A stretch of DNA of 64,000 nucleotides from Vandiemenella viatica. Taxonomy: Eukaryota; Arthropoda; Insecta; Orthoptera; Morabidae. The stretch spans positions 106,180,829 through 106,244,828 of the forward strand of contig JARYHS010009186.1 in the NCBI GenBank assembly GCA_031002005.1, in the 5' to 3' direction. Positions within the stretch are counted from its first letter, which is position 1. Each line of letters begins with the position of its first letter. The notes beneath the pieces are model-generated. The model did not search any database and was not told the origin of the DNA. It saw only the letters and a program-made list of their open reading frames with translations. Both the position numbers and the translations under genes were made by a program. Shown piece after piece: positions 23,201 through 37,100 of this stretch.

Positions 23201-26200
23201 TTCATTATTTAGAATTCCCACTTCAGTCATGATACTCTTCATGGATATATTTTTAGCATCCATTTTTGCTATTATGAATTCCCTATGAAACTTGTTACAT
23301 ATGTCCCTGTTGTTAGCTTATTATGTACTCATCTTACCAACTACCTCTGCCTTCTCTCCTTCCAATTTTAAAATGTTTTTATGTACTCGCTTTGGGCTTT
23401 GTCTGTCCGGGTGGAATTTAATAATTGATTTTAAACTAACTTCTGGATGAGCTAGAGACTTGAAATTTTGGCCATAGCTAAGAACTGGATGACAATGCAT
23501 GAAAATGTGAAAAAAATTGGAAAAGTTGTGCGGAAAATTTGGGAAAAACTGCAAGTACTCTTTTCTATGGACTGATTTGGCTATTTTTTTTTTTTTTTTT
23601 AAAAAATGTCGTAACAGTTAGAATAAAGATTTTAGTTAATGAAAAATTTGAAAAGCTACCCGGAAAATTGGAAAATTCGGAGAAAACTGAAATTCTTTTT
23701 TTCTTTGTATCAATTTGGCTAATTTTTTTAAAAAATATTCTTAATAGTCCGAGTAAGGTTTTTAAACAAAGAAAAATTGGAAAAGTTGCCTGGAAAATTC
23801 TGGAAAAAGTAACTCACTTTGGGCTTTGTCCGGGTGAATCTAGAGACTTGAAATTTAGACCATAGCCCAGAACTGGCTGACAATGCATGAAAATGTGAAA
23901 AGTTGTCTGGAAAATTTGGGAAAAACGGAAAATACTCTTTTCTATGGACCGATCTAATTTTTTTAAATGTTCGTAATAGTCGGAATAAGGTTTTTAGTTA
24001 ATGAAAAATTGGAAAAGTTGCACCAGAAAATTTCGAGGAGACTGATAGTTTTTTCTGTGTACCGATTTGGCTATTTTTTTAAATGTTCGTAATGGTGCGA
24101 ATAAGGTTTTTAATTGATGAAAAATTGGAAAAGTTTCCCTTGGAAAATTCGGAGAAAACTGAAATTCTTTTTTTTTTCTGTGTACTAATTTGGCTAATTT
24201 TTTAAAAATGTTCTTAATAGTCTGAATAAGGTTTTTAAGGAAAGAAAAATTGCATAAGTTGCCTGCAAAATTGGGGAAAAACTAACTCGCTTTGAGCTTT
24301 GCCTGTCCGGCAAGGAACAGTCGTCGCGTTGCCCCAGCGTGATCCAAAGAGTATAAAGAGCAGTCGGCTGTTTTATTTTGATTTCTCTATCTATGCAGTG
24401 TTAAAATTAAAGAAACCCACTGAATAAATGGTGCAGTTGTAGGATCAGTCGTTACAATATTATTTAGTATTCAGTTAATTTTTTTTCTCCTAGTCTCAAA
24501 CAGATTCGAAACTCTAGACAGCCTTCCTGATAGAAAAGTCTGGTATCCCGGCCCGACACCCTCACATGCCCGGAAGAAGAGATAGAGATGGACAACCGAT
24601 AGATGGCGCTAACAACAGGTCAACTAGCGCCACTGCCTAGCAGGGTTTCCGCTGCGGCCAATCAGAAGCGATTTTCCTAGTATAAATAAAACCGCGCGGT
24701 CCCACTTAGGACAGTGCTGTGTTTACTTCTACTCAGTTTCGCTTCCATCTCTCTGTGCATCGCCTATTAGACTCTGACCAGCGTGCATCTCGGTTTACGT
24801 TCGGTTACTCCTTTGGACTTGGCTCAGTGCACTTATCGGTCTACGTTCGGTTTCTTCCTTGAACTCTGCTTCGTTTCTCACTTGATCATCTCCTGGCGAC
24901 CGCCCGTCCTGCCGTGTTGACATTTTGGTCGCCGTGTGGGCACAGCAAAAAGTTTCTGTTATGGTAAAGGAGACAGCCACTCAACGCAAGCGACGCGATG
25001 CTTAGAAAAGCAGAAGCAAAAGCGACTTGCAATGCTTCAACAGGAATTGGAAGCAGATTGGTCTGCAAGATTAGCCAAACGTCGGAAGTGAGCAACAGAA
25101 GTTCATGAACATCAGTGTAATGTCAAATGCACTAATGATAAGGAACGTAAGGCTCATGCAAGATCCATCGAGAACTCGTTCACACACTCTAGTGATGCAC
25201 AGCGACATGCTGAAGCAAGAGCAAATGAAACGGTTAATCAGCATAGCTCTCGACTGGAATCTAGTCATTTAGATTCTCAGAATCAAAAACTGGAGAGACA
25301 AGTCGGGAACGTGAAGCAAGATTACGATGTCGACGTGAGGCTTATGCTCAACTGTTAGCTGATGACTCAGACTTTCAATCAACTATAAACACTTTTTGCG
25401 ACAAGTGTTGTGATATCTGCCAAAAAAACTGCTACCCTAATCAGGTACTAAATTATCGTTTGACTTTGCCAAAGCCATACTTGCCACCGGAACTTGTCAC
25501 TAAAAATGATTTACTTGTTTTCATCGATGCAATATGCATTTGAAAAGCTCAAAGAGTCATGCTACATCTAAGGCGTATTGGAATAATTTGCTTCCAGGTG
25601 ATATTCCTGGTGAAATTGCAGCATTAATTGAACCAGAACAACGTTTACTTCAGCGTATGTCAAAGTGATCAAATTTCCAGGTAGATTTGGTCAATACGGT
25701 TTCAAAGGACATGCAACATTATTTGCTCTCAATATTTACAGTCAGTGAAAAGCTGCCTGAAATTCTTCTCTGATCGAGCACAGATGTAGGAATGGTTGTA
25801 GTAACTGAAACTCTGAATAACTTAAATTTATCAAGAAATTACAACATATCGCCGGATCGTGTCTACACAGCGCTTGACTGGTTAATTGCAAATAACTCAC
25901 TCTACAAGGACTTACAAGTAAATCGATTTGCTCGATTAAATACGCAGGATATCATTCACGTTATTCCAGTTCAGCGGAACAACCCGACGAATCTGATGAT
26001 GCTCCCACTGGCAGTGCCTATATGGAAATTAATGATTTATCACGAATCGTACGTGCTTCCTGGAATCAAAATAATGAAATCTTCCGATCTGGTCATGCTG
26101 GACATCAATGCTTTGCCATGGTTGTTGCAAATTTAATTCTTGCTGCCATTCTTCCACCGAATCAATGGGATACAAATGTTTTAAATCGAAACCTGATCGA

Positions 26201-29200
26201 AGGCGATAGATTTTACGAACGGATTGACAGGGAAACTAAAAATTAACCAGGTGCTTTTCCAATTGATAGTCGCGGCTATTTAGAGATCAGAAATCTTGAT
26301 GTTGTAAGACATGATATCCTTATGTTCGACAATATCTTTGCTGTTGAATATAATGATTTAGATGGTGCCTTCAATGGAAGTTTATGCGACAGGGAATACG
26401 ATGGAGTTAATTTCCTAAATCTTCGTGCTTCGATAGACTTATTGTTCGTCGAACATAATGTTGGTATTTTGATAGTTGCCAGTAGTGCATATGGTCTCAT
26501 GCATTATTTCACCGATTCTCATTCATGCGGACTGAAGGGAAAAAAGATTGGAGCTCAAAATGGAAAAGCATGTATTATCGAATGCGACACTCTTGACCAG
26601 TTTCTTCGTATTATCCGCCGAACTACACATTCCAATGCAGGTACACAATTTTCAATTAATGCAATCAATGTTGTCGTAAAAGAGTTGTACCAATGCAACA
26701 ATATTCAGAACCACATTCATTAATACATGTCAATGGAGTTTCTACTGAACAAAATGATCTAGAACCAGAGCTAGTAAATGTATCGCAATTCTTTCCTGTG
26801 CAAACATCTGTAATGGCACCAATTGATCACGAGCAGCCAGATGTTAATGACGAATTTAAAGAAAGTAGAAACATTAACGAAATTTTTCGCAAAACTAAGG
26901 ACAATATTGTAAATGTAAATCGGGAGTTAAAAGCAGAGGAATTTTCATGGTTCTATCTCTTCCCCTATGGCAAAAATGGCTTGAACGAAAAGCGCTCGGT
27001 CAAAATTACTCCACTGGATTATTTTCAGCAACGAATTCTAGGCTCGGATACTCGTTTTCAAAGGACAGATTATTTGTTTTATGCGCTATCGATGTTTGAA
27101 TATCATAAAGTGCAGTTGACAATCAATGCATATGGCAGAGCTGTACGTGGACAACACGGTATTGTTGAACATCTTCATTTATATTTAAAGAATCTCAGAG
27201 GATCTGCATCATATTGGCGAAAACCTCATAATGAATTAATTGCATTTATTCATTGTCTTGGTCCTCCAACTTGGTTTCTTACTTTGAGCTGTAATGATTT
27301 GAATTGGACTGATATGCGCAAAGCTTTATTGATTGCAGATTGCAGACTCGATGAAGATCCTAGTCAATTAAAGGTCGATGAAGTGCAACGTTTGATTGTA
27401 TCCTGTTGTGTTGAGCTGACATTTTTCGCATCGGGTTGATGCTTTCATAAAACAAATTAAACGTAATGATGATCTTCTTGGTGGAAAAATCATTGATTTC
27501 TGGTATCGAATTGAGTTTCAGAACTGTGGAAGTCCACATATTCACCTTGTTGCATGGATTGAAAACTGCTCCATCTTTTGAAACTCAAGAAGGACTTGCG
27601 TACATTGACCAAGTGATCTCATGCCGCTTGCCAAGCGAAGAAGATCAAGATTAAGAACACTCGTCAAACTGAACCAAATTCATTGCCATATGCATACATG
27701 TTATAAGAACAACTCTGATACATGTCGATTTGCTTTTCCTCGTGACCCACATCAACAAACTCGTATTGCACCACCGAGTTCATACGAATTTATTCGAAAT
27801 GGCGGAAGATTTTGCACTTTAAAACGAACAACAAATGAGAAATGGGTCAATAATTATAATCAACAGATTCTTAAGGTTTGGAATGCTAATATGGATATAC
27901 AACCATGCGGATCAAATGAATTTATTGCCCATTACATTGCCAAATATATTTAGAAGGCGGAACCATCAGATGTAAACCAAAGTGTAGCTCAAGCTATCCG
28001 TCAACTTCGTCAAGATGAAATCAACATTGCAATGAAGCTCTTTAAATCATGCATGCGAATTTTGAAAGAGCTACAAGTTTCTGCATCAGAATGTGTTTAT
28101 CGACTTTGTCTCCTGCCACTTCGTTCTAGTTCAAGAAAGTGTGTGTTCTTGAATACAAGAAAGCCCGAACATCGATATCGAGTGTTGAGATTTGAGGATA
28201 ATCAAGCAGTTGGACATTGCTCAAACTTATTTGAGAGATATGCTAATCGCCCAAGGCAACAAGAACAGGGTTATGATTTTCAGAATATGTGTCTACTTGA
28301 ATTTTCAATGAATTTTGAGTCATTTTATGCAAAGAAAGCATTGATACGGAAAAGGAAGAACAACCAACAAGACAAAGATTCATAAATCTAGTAAACAACA
28401 CTAAAATGGTCATCAGAAATGTTCCAGCTATAGTACGCGTGCCATTTTTTCAAATGCAGACGGACCCAGAAAATTATTTCTATAGTCTGCTCGTGCAATA
28501 TGTACCATTTTACTCTGAAGATGACTTAATTGATGAGCATAATAATGCACGTGAGGCTTTTCTTGCTCGAGAAAAGCAATTGAGACATACAAATGCATAT
28601 CTTGAAATACACCATGCAAGAGATAGACAACTTGAGATTGCTTTTAATCAGGCATATGCTTTCAATCATCTTGAAAATCCAGAAGAAACTGTTGAAGCAG
28701 AACTTGAAGTTAATGAACATACAATGACAAATGAACAGTTTCAGAATGTGTGTGCTGAAATTAATTTATGACAGCGAGAATTATTTAACACCATAACTCA
28801 CAGTATCCAGGACCAAATGAATGGAAGTCCAGATCGCATTAGAATGTTTGTTACCAGAGGGGCTGGAGTTGGCAAAACATTCACATTTAATGCCCTAAAA
28901 GAACAGGTCAATCGCTGTTATGTTAAGAAGACAGTAAAAGTTGGTGCATTGTCTGGTGTAGCTGCATGACTTGTTGGTGGAACAACACTACACACACTAT
29001 TTAAATTACCAGTTGAGAAAGACGGAAAAATTCTAGGAAATTTGGCACCACTCACTGGTAACTATTTTAAAATCTTGCGAAATCCGTGGAAGGTCATAGA
29101 CTTTCTGTTCATCGATGAGATTTCCATGGTTCCATACAAAATGTTGTGTATGATTGATTGTAGATTGTGACAATTTAAAAAGAAGGAAAGTGAACCTTTT

Positions 29201-31125
29201 GGTGGCATCAATACTATCGTTTTTGGGGATTTATTTCAGTTGCCACCTATTCGAGGAGCTCAGACATTTCACCAACCTGAAAGATTCATTCCGGCAACTC
29301 ATTTGTGGCAACTCTTCAGTCTTGTTGAGTTGACAGAGAACATGCGACAACAAGGCGATACAACATTTGCCGATCTCTTGAATACTCTACGTGTTGGTGA
29401 GTTGAAGGCCCCACATTTTGCTCTGTTAGTGTCAAAAGTGCTAACAGAGGCATCTGGCGATTTTGGATAGAGCAATCCGCATATATCCAACTCATGCACA
29501 AGTTGATGCACACAATACAGCTGTACTTGACCAATATCGAGCCCAAGGAATGCGAGTTTTCAGAATTCGGTCTCAGGATGTTCTGCTTAATGCGACAAGG
29601 AATGCGGACAATGTTAACATGGACAACATTGTATCAGGTGATATCAACAAGACTGGAGGATTACAAAAGGGGTTAGAAATTTTCAACGGAGCGAGACTGA
29701 TGCTTCGCTCGAATATTAATATAGAACAGGGACTTGTAAATGGTGCAATGGATATTATAACTGAAATAGTTTGGCCGTTATTTTGCCATGATTAGATCTA
29801 CGGTACTGACATTCCATCTGTTCATATCGACTTTGACAAAGATGGAATTCATTTAATCAAGCCAAAATCAATACAGTTTTCGGCACTTCGAAACTATGGA
29901 ACAATTGAACGAAGACAACTTCCGCTAATACTATGCTGGGCCTGTACAGTCCATAAAATGCAAGGATGTACAGTGGACCATGCTGTTGTATACCTCAGTC
30001 CTGCACTATTTGCTAAAGGACACGCGTATGTCGCACTAAGCTGTGTCAGATCTTTGGATGGATTAAGAATAGTGGAGCTCGATTGCTCGAAACTCACTGG
30101 CAAGACACCGTGAAATGAAAATGCAATGAAGGAGATGGACCGAATGCGACAATTAAGACCTCTACCATCATTAATGGAGTCATATATTTAAAATTTTGAC
30201 TAAAATGGATCTGACATTGATTTTTTAATATTTAAATAAAAGTTTTATAAAAATGTTTTTGCCTGCTTCATTATTTCATTTCTCAATAATAATGATAAAT
30301 GAATAGTTTGATGTATTATTGGTATGTACTTATAACATTTTTCTATTTCAGATATAATCAGAAGAAAAGAGACTGCAATAAATCTGAAATTTCTCACATG
30401 TCTCTGTGAATATGTTATCAAAGTATTTAAAATCAATTCCAAATTTCCACTCACATAACCCTAAAAAGCATAAAATAATAATAAAATAAAAAAAGCTTTT
30501 TAATGTAAAATGTTTTTATAACGGACTAAAAAGTATGAAATAATTTATCTAATCCTTATGAAGGATAATACCACATACAGATTTCTAACTTCTTCTAAAC
30601 TGTACTCAAACTTATACTTGGAAATTTTTGATAGCTATTAAATTACTAGTAAGATTGATGACGAAAAACATTGGACACATGGAAATACATAACTATAAGA
30701 AGTGTAGAGAGTAGCTATCAATGAAAGAACTTATTTGCGGTGCAATAAAATTGTTAGTATAGCTTTTAATACATCAATTATCTGTTGCATGTGCCCAATG
30801 TTTTTTGCCATCAATCTTACTAGTAATTTAATAGCTATCAAAAATTTCCAAGTATAAGTTTGAGTGCAATTTAGAAGAAGTTAGAAATCTGTATGTGGTT
30901 TTATCCTTCATAAGGATTAGATAAATTATTTTATACTTTATAGTCCGTTATAAAAACATTTTACATTAAAAAGCTTTTTTATTTTATTATTGTTAGTACA
31001 TAGGTATCATGGCTTTCTTAATTTTTTGTTTCTGAATATCGTCTCTTACAACCACTATGCTTGTACCATCTTACAAAATACTAAACTTGCAGGTTACTTT
31101 ACTGAGTGAATTATCAATAGCTCTA

Positions 31126-31165
<40 letters not shown>

Positions 31166-34100
31166 GAGCTATTGAGTTGGCTGCCAGCAGCGCTTGCGTG
31201 CAGCCATCTCACTTCTACTGAGGAAGAGCCATGCTCGAAAATTTTATTCTTTGCGTGTTCGTGTACCAACGCTGCTGGAATCCCCTTCTTTGGTAAGCGG
31301 TGGTTTTTTATCCTATCCAATGTTCAATATATATATATATATATATATAAATAAACTGCTGCAATAAGTTACCTGGTAGTCCAGGACTTCCTCTGTCACC
31401 TGGTAGGCCCTTGTGTTGCTGCGTTGGTATAACAATGTCACCAATTTCACCTCTCATTCCCTGCATAAATTAAAGGAAACAAAATCACAGATAGAACAAC
31501 GGAGGTTTATTTTCAAAATGAAATTAAAACTGGATCGACATAACTGTCCTTTTAAATGCAGCTTTTAGCTTGCCATTATTATTAAAATTGTTGGTACTGC
31601 TTTGAAAACATGTATTTTGTTAGCATTTTCATAGCCTATAATCATTAAACTGAGAGGATTGATTGCTTTATTTTTTTCAATTCGTTCAGTTTTAGTAGGA
31701 CAATATAAATGATGTGGAGTAAACATATCACTAGACAAAGAATATGCCTTGTTTCCCAAAACCTTTTCTAGATAATTTGCCTCTGCTAATTAAAGGTTTA
31801 TAGTATATTAAAAAATTACATTGTTCTTACAGCCTTTTTCTGTTTTGGACTTGCCATACTTTTTTTCAAATGTTGGTACTTTTATCTATTCTGGTTTTAG
31901 AACACTAGCTTCAATCAGAGCTTTAAAATCATTTCATATTAATATAGGAAACAACATTGATCTTTGCATTAAGTATAGTTTTTGGTCCTAATTTGTATCA
32001 TAACGCAATAGTTCTTCATGCTTGAATTAACAAAATAGCAACCATTGATACATTAATCACTTAAACAGTTTATAAACAGTAGACACCTCATGAATACAGT
32101 AAGCTCCTTATAATACTATCCAGCAGCAAAGTCAAAGGCTACAGTGCAACAGAAGTACATTGTAAAGCAGCCTTTAAGATCCGATACAAAGTACTTTGTT
32201 TAGATCAGAAGAGTGGGTTTTATTTCAAAATATACATGAGAATATAGATAGGAAATATCTCAATCAAACAAAATGTAATAAATAAAAAAAATTGAAATGG
32301 ACAGTGATTCAATAGAAAATTCATAGCAATAAGAATACATTACTTTTTTAAAAGAATTCTGAATTAACCACTGGTCATAACATATAAGTTCTTCTGAAAG
32401 AAGGTACTGTCATTATTTTTAGTGTACTGAAAATGCTGAACAAAAAACCTAAATTCCATATAATCTTTGGATCATGTCAATGATCAAATAATAAATGGTA
32501 GGTTTGCTAACCTTGGGACCTGGTGGTCCACGTACGCCTGGTAGACCTACATCTCCTGTTGGGCCGCGTGGACCCTTGGGACCAGCATAACCTGGCAGCC
32601 CTGATAGGCCAGGTTCTCCTCTTAGGCCTTGGAGACCAGGCAGGCCATCTGACCCAGGATCACCCACGTCTCCTCTTTCTCCTGTGAGACTAGATGCAAA
32701 AATACAGAAATTGATTCAAACTGTTACTAATATCAAATAGGTAATATAAATCAGCAAAAAGATAATTGGAATTACAGTGGTCTTAATTCCATGTTTCCAT
32801 TATCTTTTGGTTTGTTACTGCTTGTCCAAATGAAATGCTTCATAATAACTGAAAATTTGTGAATATACAGATATATGGTGTTCTTTTATTATTTATCAGA
32901 AGTAGTTCATTAAAAAATAGGTCTGATCGGTAATTTAAATGGATAATATGAAGGAATTTACAAACGATTTCAAATAAGGGAAGAGGAAGGAACAAATAAC
33001 TAGCAACATTAAAATGACACAAAGAACTCCAAAAGCTTTTGTGAACATAAGACAAAATGTATACTAGACGGGAGTTACACAGTGACTAAAAAGTAATAGG
33101 TAATAGGTGAGTGTGTGAAAGGAGTGTTTACTTAAGTGGGATCATTTAATACTTTCATCCTGCAGCAAAAACCACCAATTACAGTATTATAGTTGATATT
33201 TATATCAGGACGTCATCTACCATCCAATTTATTTGTTTTATTTTTGGGTCCATGGGCGCTGGCAGGATTACTTTAAGGGGAGTGCATAGGATTTTTAATC
33301 ATAGGTAACACTTATTACTTATTAACTAAGGATACTGAACTTTTTGATAAGGTGTTGAAAAAATTTGGACAAGAACCTAGGTGCATGAAGTTCTTATTCA
33401 AACAGTGAATTTAATAATAAAATTTTTGTTTCTTAATCTTTTTCTATGTATTTTACTTTCATAGAAGGGGGGTGCAAGTGCACCCCCCTCCCGGTGCCCA
33501 TGTTTGGGTCTATATTTTATGCCAACAGATTTCCTCCCTCATTTATTATTGTTCCTATTTGAATTCCTTTTTCCCCATAAAGCCACAAAACTATAAATTA
33601 TTACTTCTTTTCAAACTTCCAAAGCATGTCACATTCTACTGATGAATCATTTAGACCTAAAACTCTACTTTCCATGTTTGCTGTGAGTATGCGTGTGGTG
33701 TGTGTTTTTTCCCCCTTGTACCTTGCTGCCATCACATATCTCCTCTTTTTTTATGTATATTGGCACCTTCTGTTTCACTCTAATACAAAAATATACCTGC
33801 AAATTTCCAGTAGAATTTATTCAGGGGACCTCAAATATCAATACTTCTTGAGACCAAACCAAACTCAAAGCCCAAATAGCAGGCATGTAAGTACTATTTT
33901 ATTGCTTTTGCTTATGCATTTTATTTTCCAAATAACCTATGCTTGAATCAAGTCATATTTACTCATTAAATCTTCCTCTGCTCTCCAAAGATTTACAACC
34001 CAATACTTACATGATTGAATATGTAATTGAGCCAATACTTCATTACACAGAGCCCATGTGGAGACTACTGATATTACTGTCATCTACAATGACTTTCGGT

Positions 34101-37100
34101 AGTACAGTTAAATGTCTATAATTATTGTGACCTTTACACTGACCTTGGCAATTTTCAGTAACAGGTTTTATATAATAATTTAATGGCTTTAAATCTTACA
34201 TAATAGAAAGCATAAAGTCAAATTTCTGGTTTACTGCTGTAGTAAATTCATGATGTGGACTTGGAAATAAATAAAATTAATGGTACAAGAGATTTGAAAA
34301 TAACTTAGTCAGGGAAGGAAGGTTTACACAAGTCATAGAGCAGACCATAGAAAAGGAAAAAGAGGAGGGGGAGGGAGGTGGAACAGAATAATTAAACATG
34401 TATCTAATAAAGTCTGTGTTAATGTTATGGGGCCTCAGGTTACAGAAGGAATAAGTGATCATGAAGCAGTTCTAATGGATGCAAGAAGGCTTAGTAAACA
34501 AATGGCCAAAATTGAAGGTCATGATAAGTAAAATTATAAAAAGGCACATATTTGAGAATTGGAAAGATATTTCAGGAAAAGATGTGCACAGGTAGTGGGA
34601 ATATTTCAAGGGATAGTAAGAATTGCAGAAGACAATTTTATTCTAAAACAAAAGTGAAGAAACACACAAAAACAGAGAAGTGGGAAGGCAAAAAAGGTTG
34701 GTAAGAAGAAAATACAAAGGGTTGAAACAGGAAGACAGTAGGGAACTATAACCAAACAAGGAATTAATAGCAGCTAAGAGAGATCAGGATGTACTGATTA
34801 AGAAAATTCTATTGCCATATTGGAAAACTGTGAAAAAGAGAAAATGGTTATGGATAAGGATGGGGAAAAAGTTACTGAGGATACAAAAAGGCAAATATGT
34901 CGAGTTTAATTAAGGAGTATTAGTCAAGAATGAGAGAGTAACATGAAAGCAAACCCTTCTTCACATAAGTAGAAATTAGCAGACTAGGAAATTATAAATA
35001 AATCTGTAAGATATTATGAGGAAACTAAATAGGCTCAAAAACTATATTATGGATAATATTGCTACAGATGTACCACACCTTGAAATATTGTTTAGGCTGG
35101 ATCTGGAAACTTGTTGCTGAACAGAGGACTACCGAAGTGCATAGTTATACCAACTCATAACAGAAAGGAGGTAAACAGGGTTGAAAAGTTCAGACTGATA
35201 AGTTTCACCTAAGTATTAGGTAAGTTGAAACATGCTTTGATATGCAACCACATAAGAAATGTGTGTGATGGAAGAAAATTGATTGTAAATCAGCAGCATG
35301 TGTTTAGGAGAGAATATTCATATTTCAGATAACATGGATAAAGGAGGCTAAGTTGATAGTGCAGCTCTGTTTCTCTCAAAGGCATATTACAATGTGAGCC
35401 CTAAAGTTGAGTAAATAAGGTAAAAACAATTGGGGTGGATGAAAAAGTGACTTGCTGGATGGAGGAATTATAAAGAGGAAGGAAGCAAATAGATATAAAT
35501 GCAGTATCAAAAAAGGTGGAAATTAAAACAGGAATTTCACAGTGTAGTATATTAGGACATTGCTGTACATTATTCAAATGCTTACTTTCAGAGGTTGGTA
35601 GTTTGAAGATGACATATTTTTATATAATAGAATTAAAGTGGGAGAGGATTGTGAACAATTGTATGCGATTTGAACAGGATCTGGGTAAGTCAGCATGGAA
35701 TGAGGATAAATGCTCAAGGAGTCAAGTTACTAGGTACAAAGATTTAAAAAAAAGTTTCGTATGAATGTAAGGTAGAAGAGGAACTGCTCATCAAACACAC
35801 AAAATGTAAATATCTTGGCGTATCTTTTGATAATAAATTTAACTGGTCAGGACATATTGAGTTGATGGCAGGGATAAGTCTTGAAATTGAGTATATTGTA
35901 TCAGAAAAGTGAAGAAATGGTGATTTGAATTCTTGGTCATACCACTGTTTGTTTACGGTTACGTAGTATGCGACCCATATTTCAAATACAGGAATTGGGG
36001 TAAAAAGATGAGAAGCTATAGATTTCTTTGTGGAAATTAATGCAAAACACAATAAGTAACTGATATGAAAACAGCTGAGCTGAGTCATTGGGAATCAGGA
36101 GAAGGGTAAAGAGAGTTTTGGGAGTGTATAAGGCTTATAATGGTGGATATTGGCAGAAGAATTAGGAGTAGCACGTGAAAGGGAAGAGATGACCATGATC
36201 ACAAACTTGTACTTGATTTAAGGCAAAAGGGAGTGGGAAAATTTTCTTTTGTAAGTCAGAGATTGGAATTAACTATCTTTTTTTTTAACTGCTTTTCGTC
36301 TCTCAACAGCGAGGTCTTTAGAGATGGGAAAGGATGGGGGCAAGGAATGGGAAGGAATTCGGCCATGGACCTTTTTAAGGAAGCATCCCGGCATTTGCCT
36401 GGAGTGATTTGGGAAACCATGGAAAACCCAAATCTGGATGCCCGGACGGGGATTCGAACCGCCGTCCTCCTGAATGCGAGGCCAGAACGCTATCCGTTAC
36501 ACCACCACGCTCGGTAATTAACTATCATGGTAAATGATAAACAATTAATCTGAAACAATGGAGGCACTTAAAATAAAAATCCTTGAAATGTAATAGTAGG
36601 GATGTAGGGTGACTGGTGCTGAATCTTGCCACTCCATGACAATTAATTAATTAATTAAAAATAATGCTTTTTACCATGATTACAGCATGCAACATTGGTG
36701 AAAATTTTCACTTGAAATTAAGATTTTAAGGCATTATGTTATTCCTTTTTGGAGTGTCTCAAAAACTGAATGAAATTAAGCTATTGAGAAACATGAATTT
36801 TCATGAAAATATGATAATTATTGAAATAAATGTAATTACTTATGATGTTTGCAAATTTATCATTGGAACCTTAATGAATAAAGAGAAGTGTTATTCATAA
36901 AAAGCGTTTTGTGTAAAATATATGGTTTAATGCCTTAAATGATACCAAAAATGTACTCTAATAACTCTTGTAATGCGCATCTTTCAATGTCACTCTGAAA
37001 AATTTATTCATAATCTTAATTTGAATATCAAACACTGGAAGCTGTTAATTTCTAAGGCATATGACAGAGCGAACCATAAAATGGTGGTTGCTGGGTAGAA

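Noticed and set aside
23539..23865. 108-codon open frame rich in Lys and Phe
   Set aside because: It runs through the tandem array and reflects its repeat composition; no domain is visible.
36428..36515. Possible functional tRNA gene
   Set aside because: Box A and B are good, but a SINE body, A-tail and target duplication are attached and the cloverleaf could not be completed.
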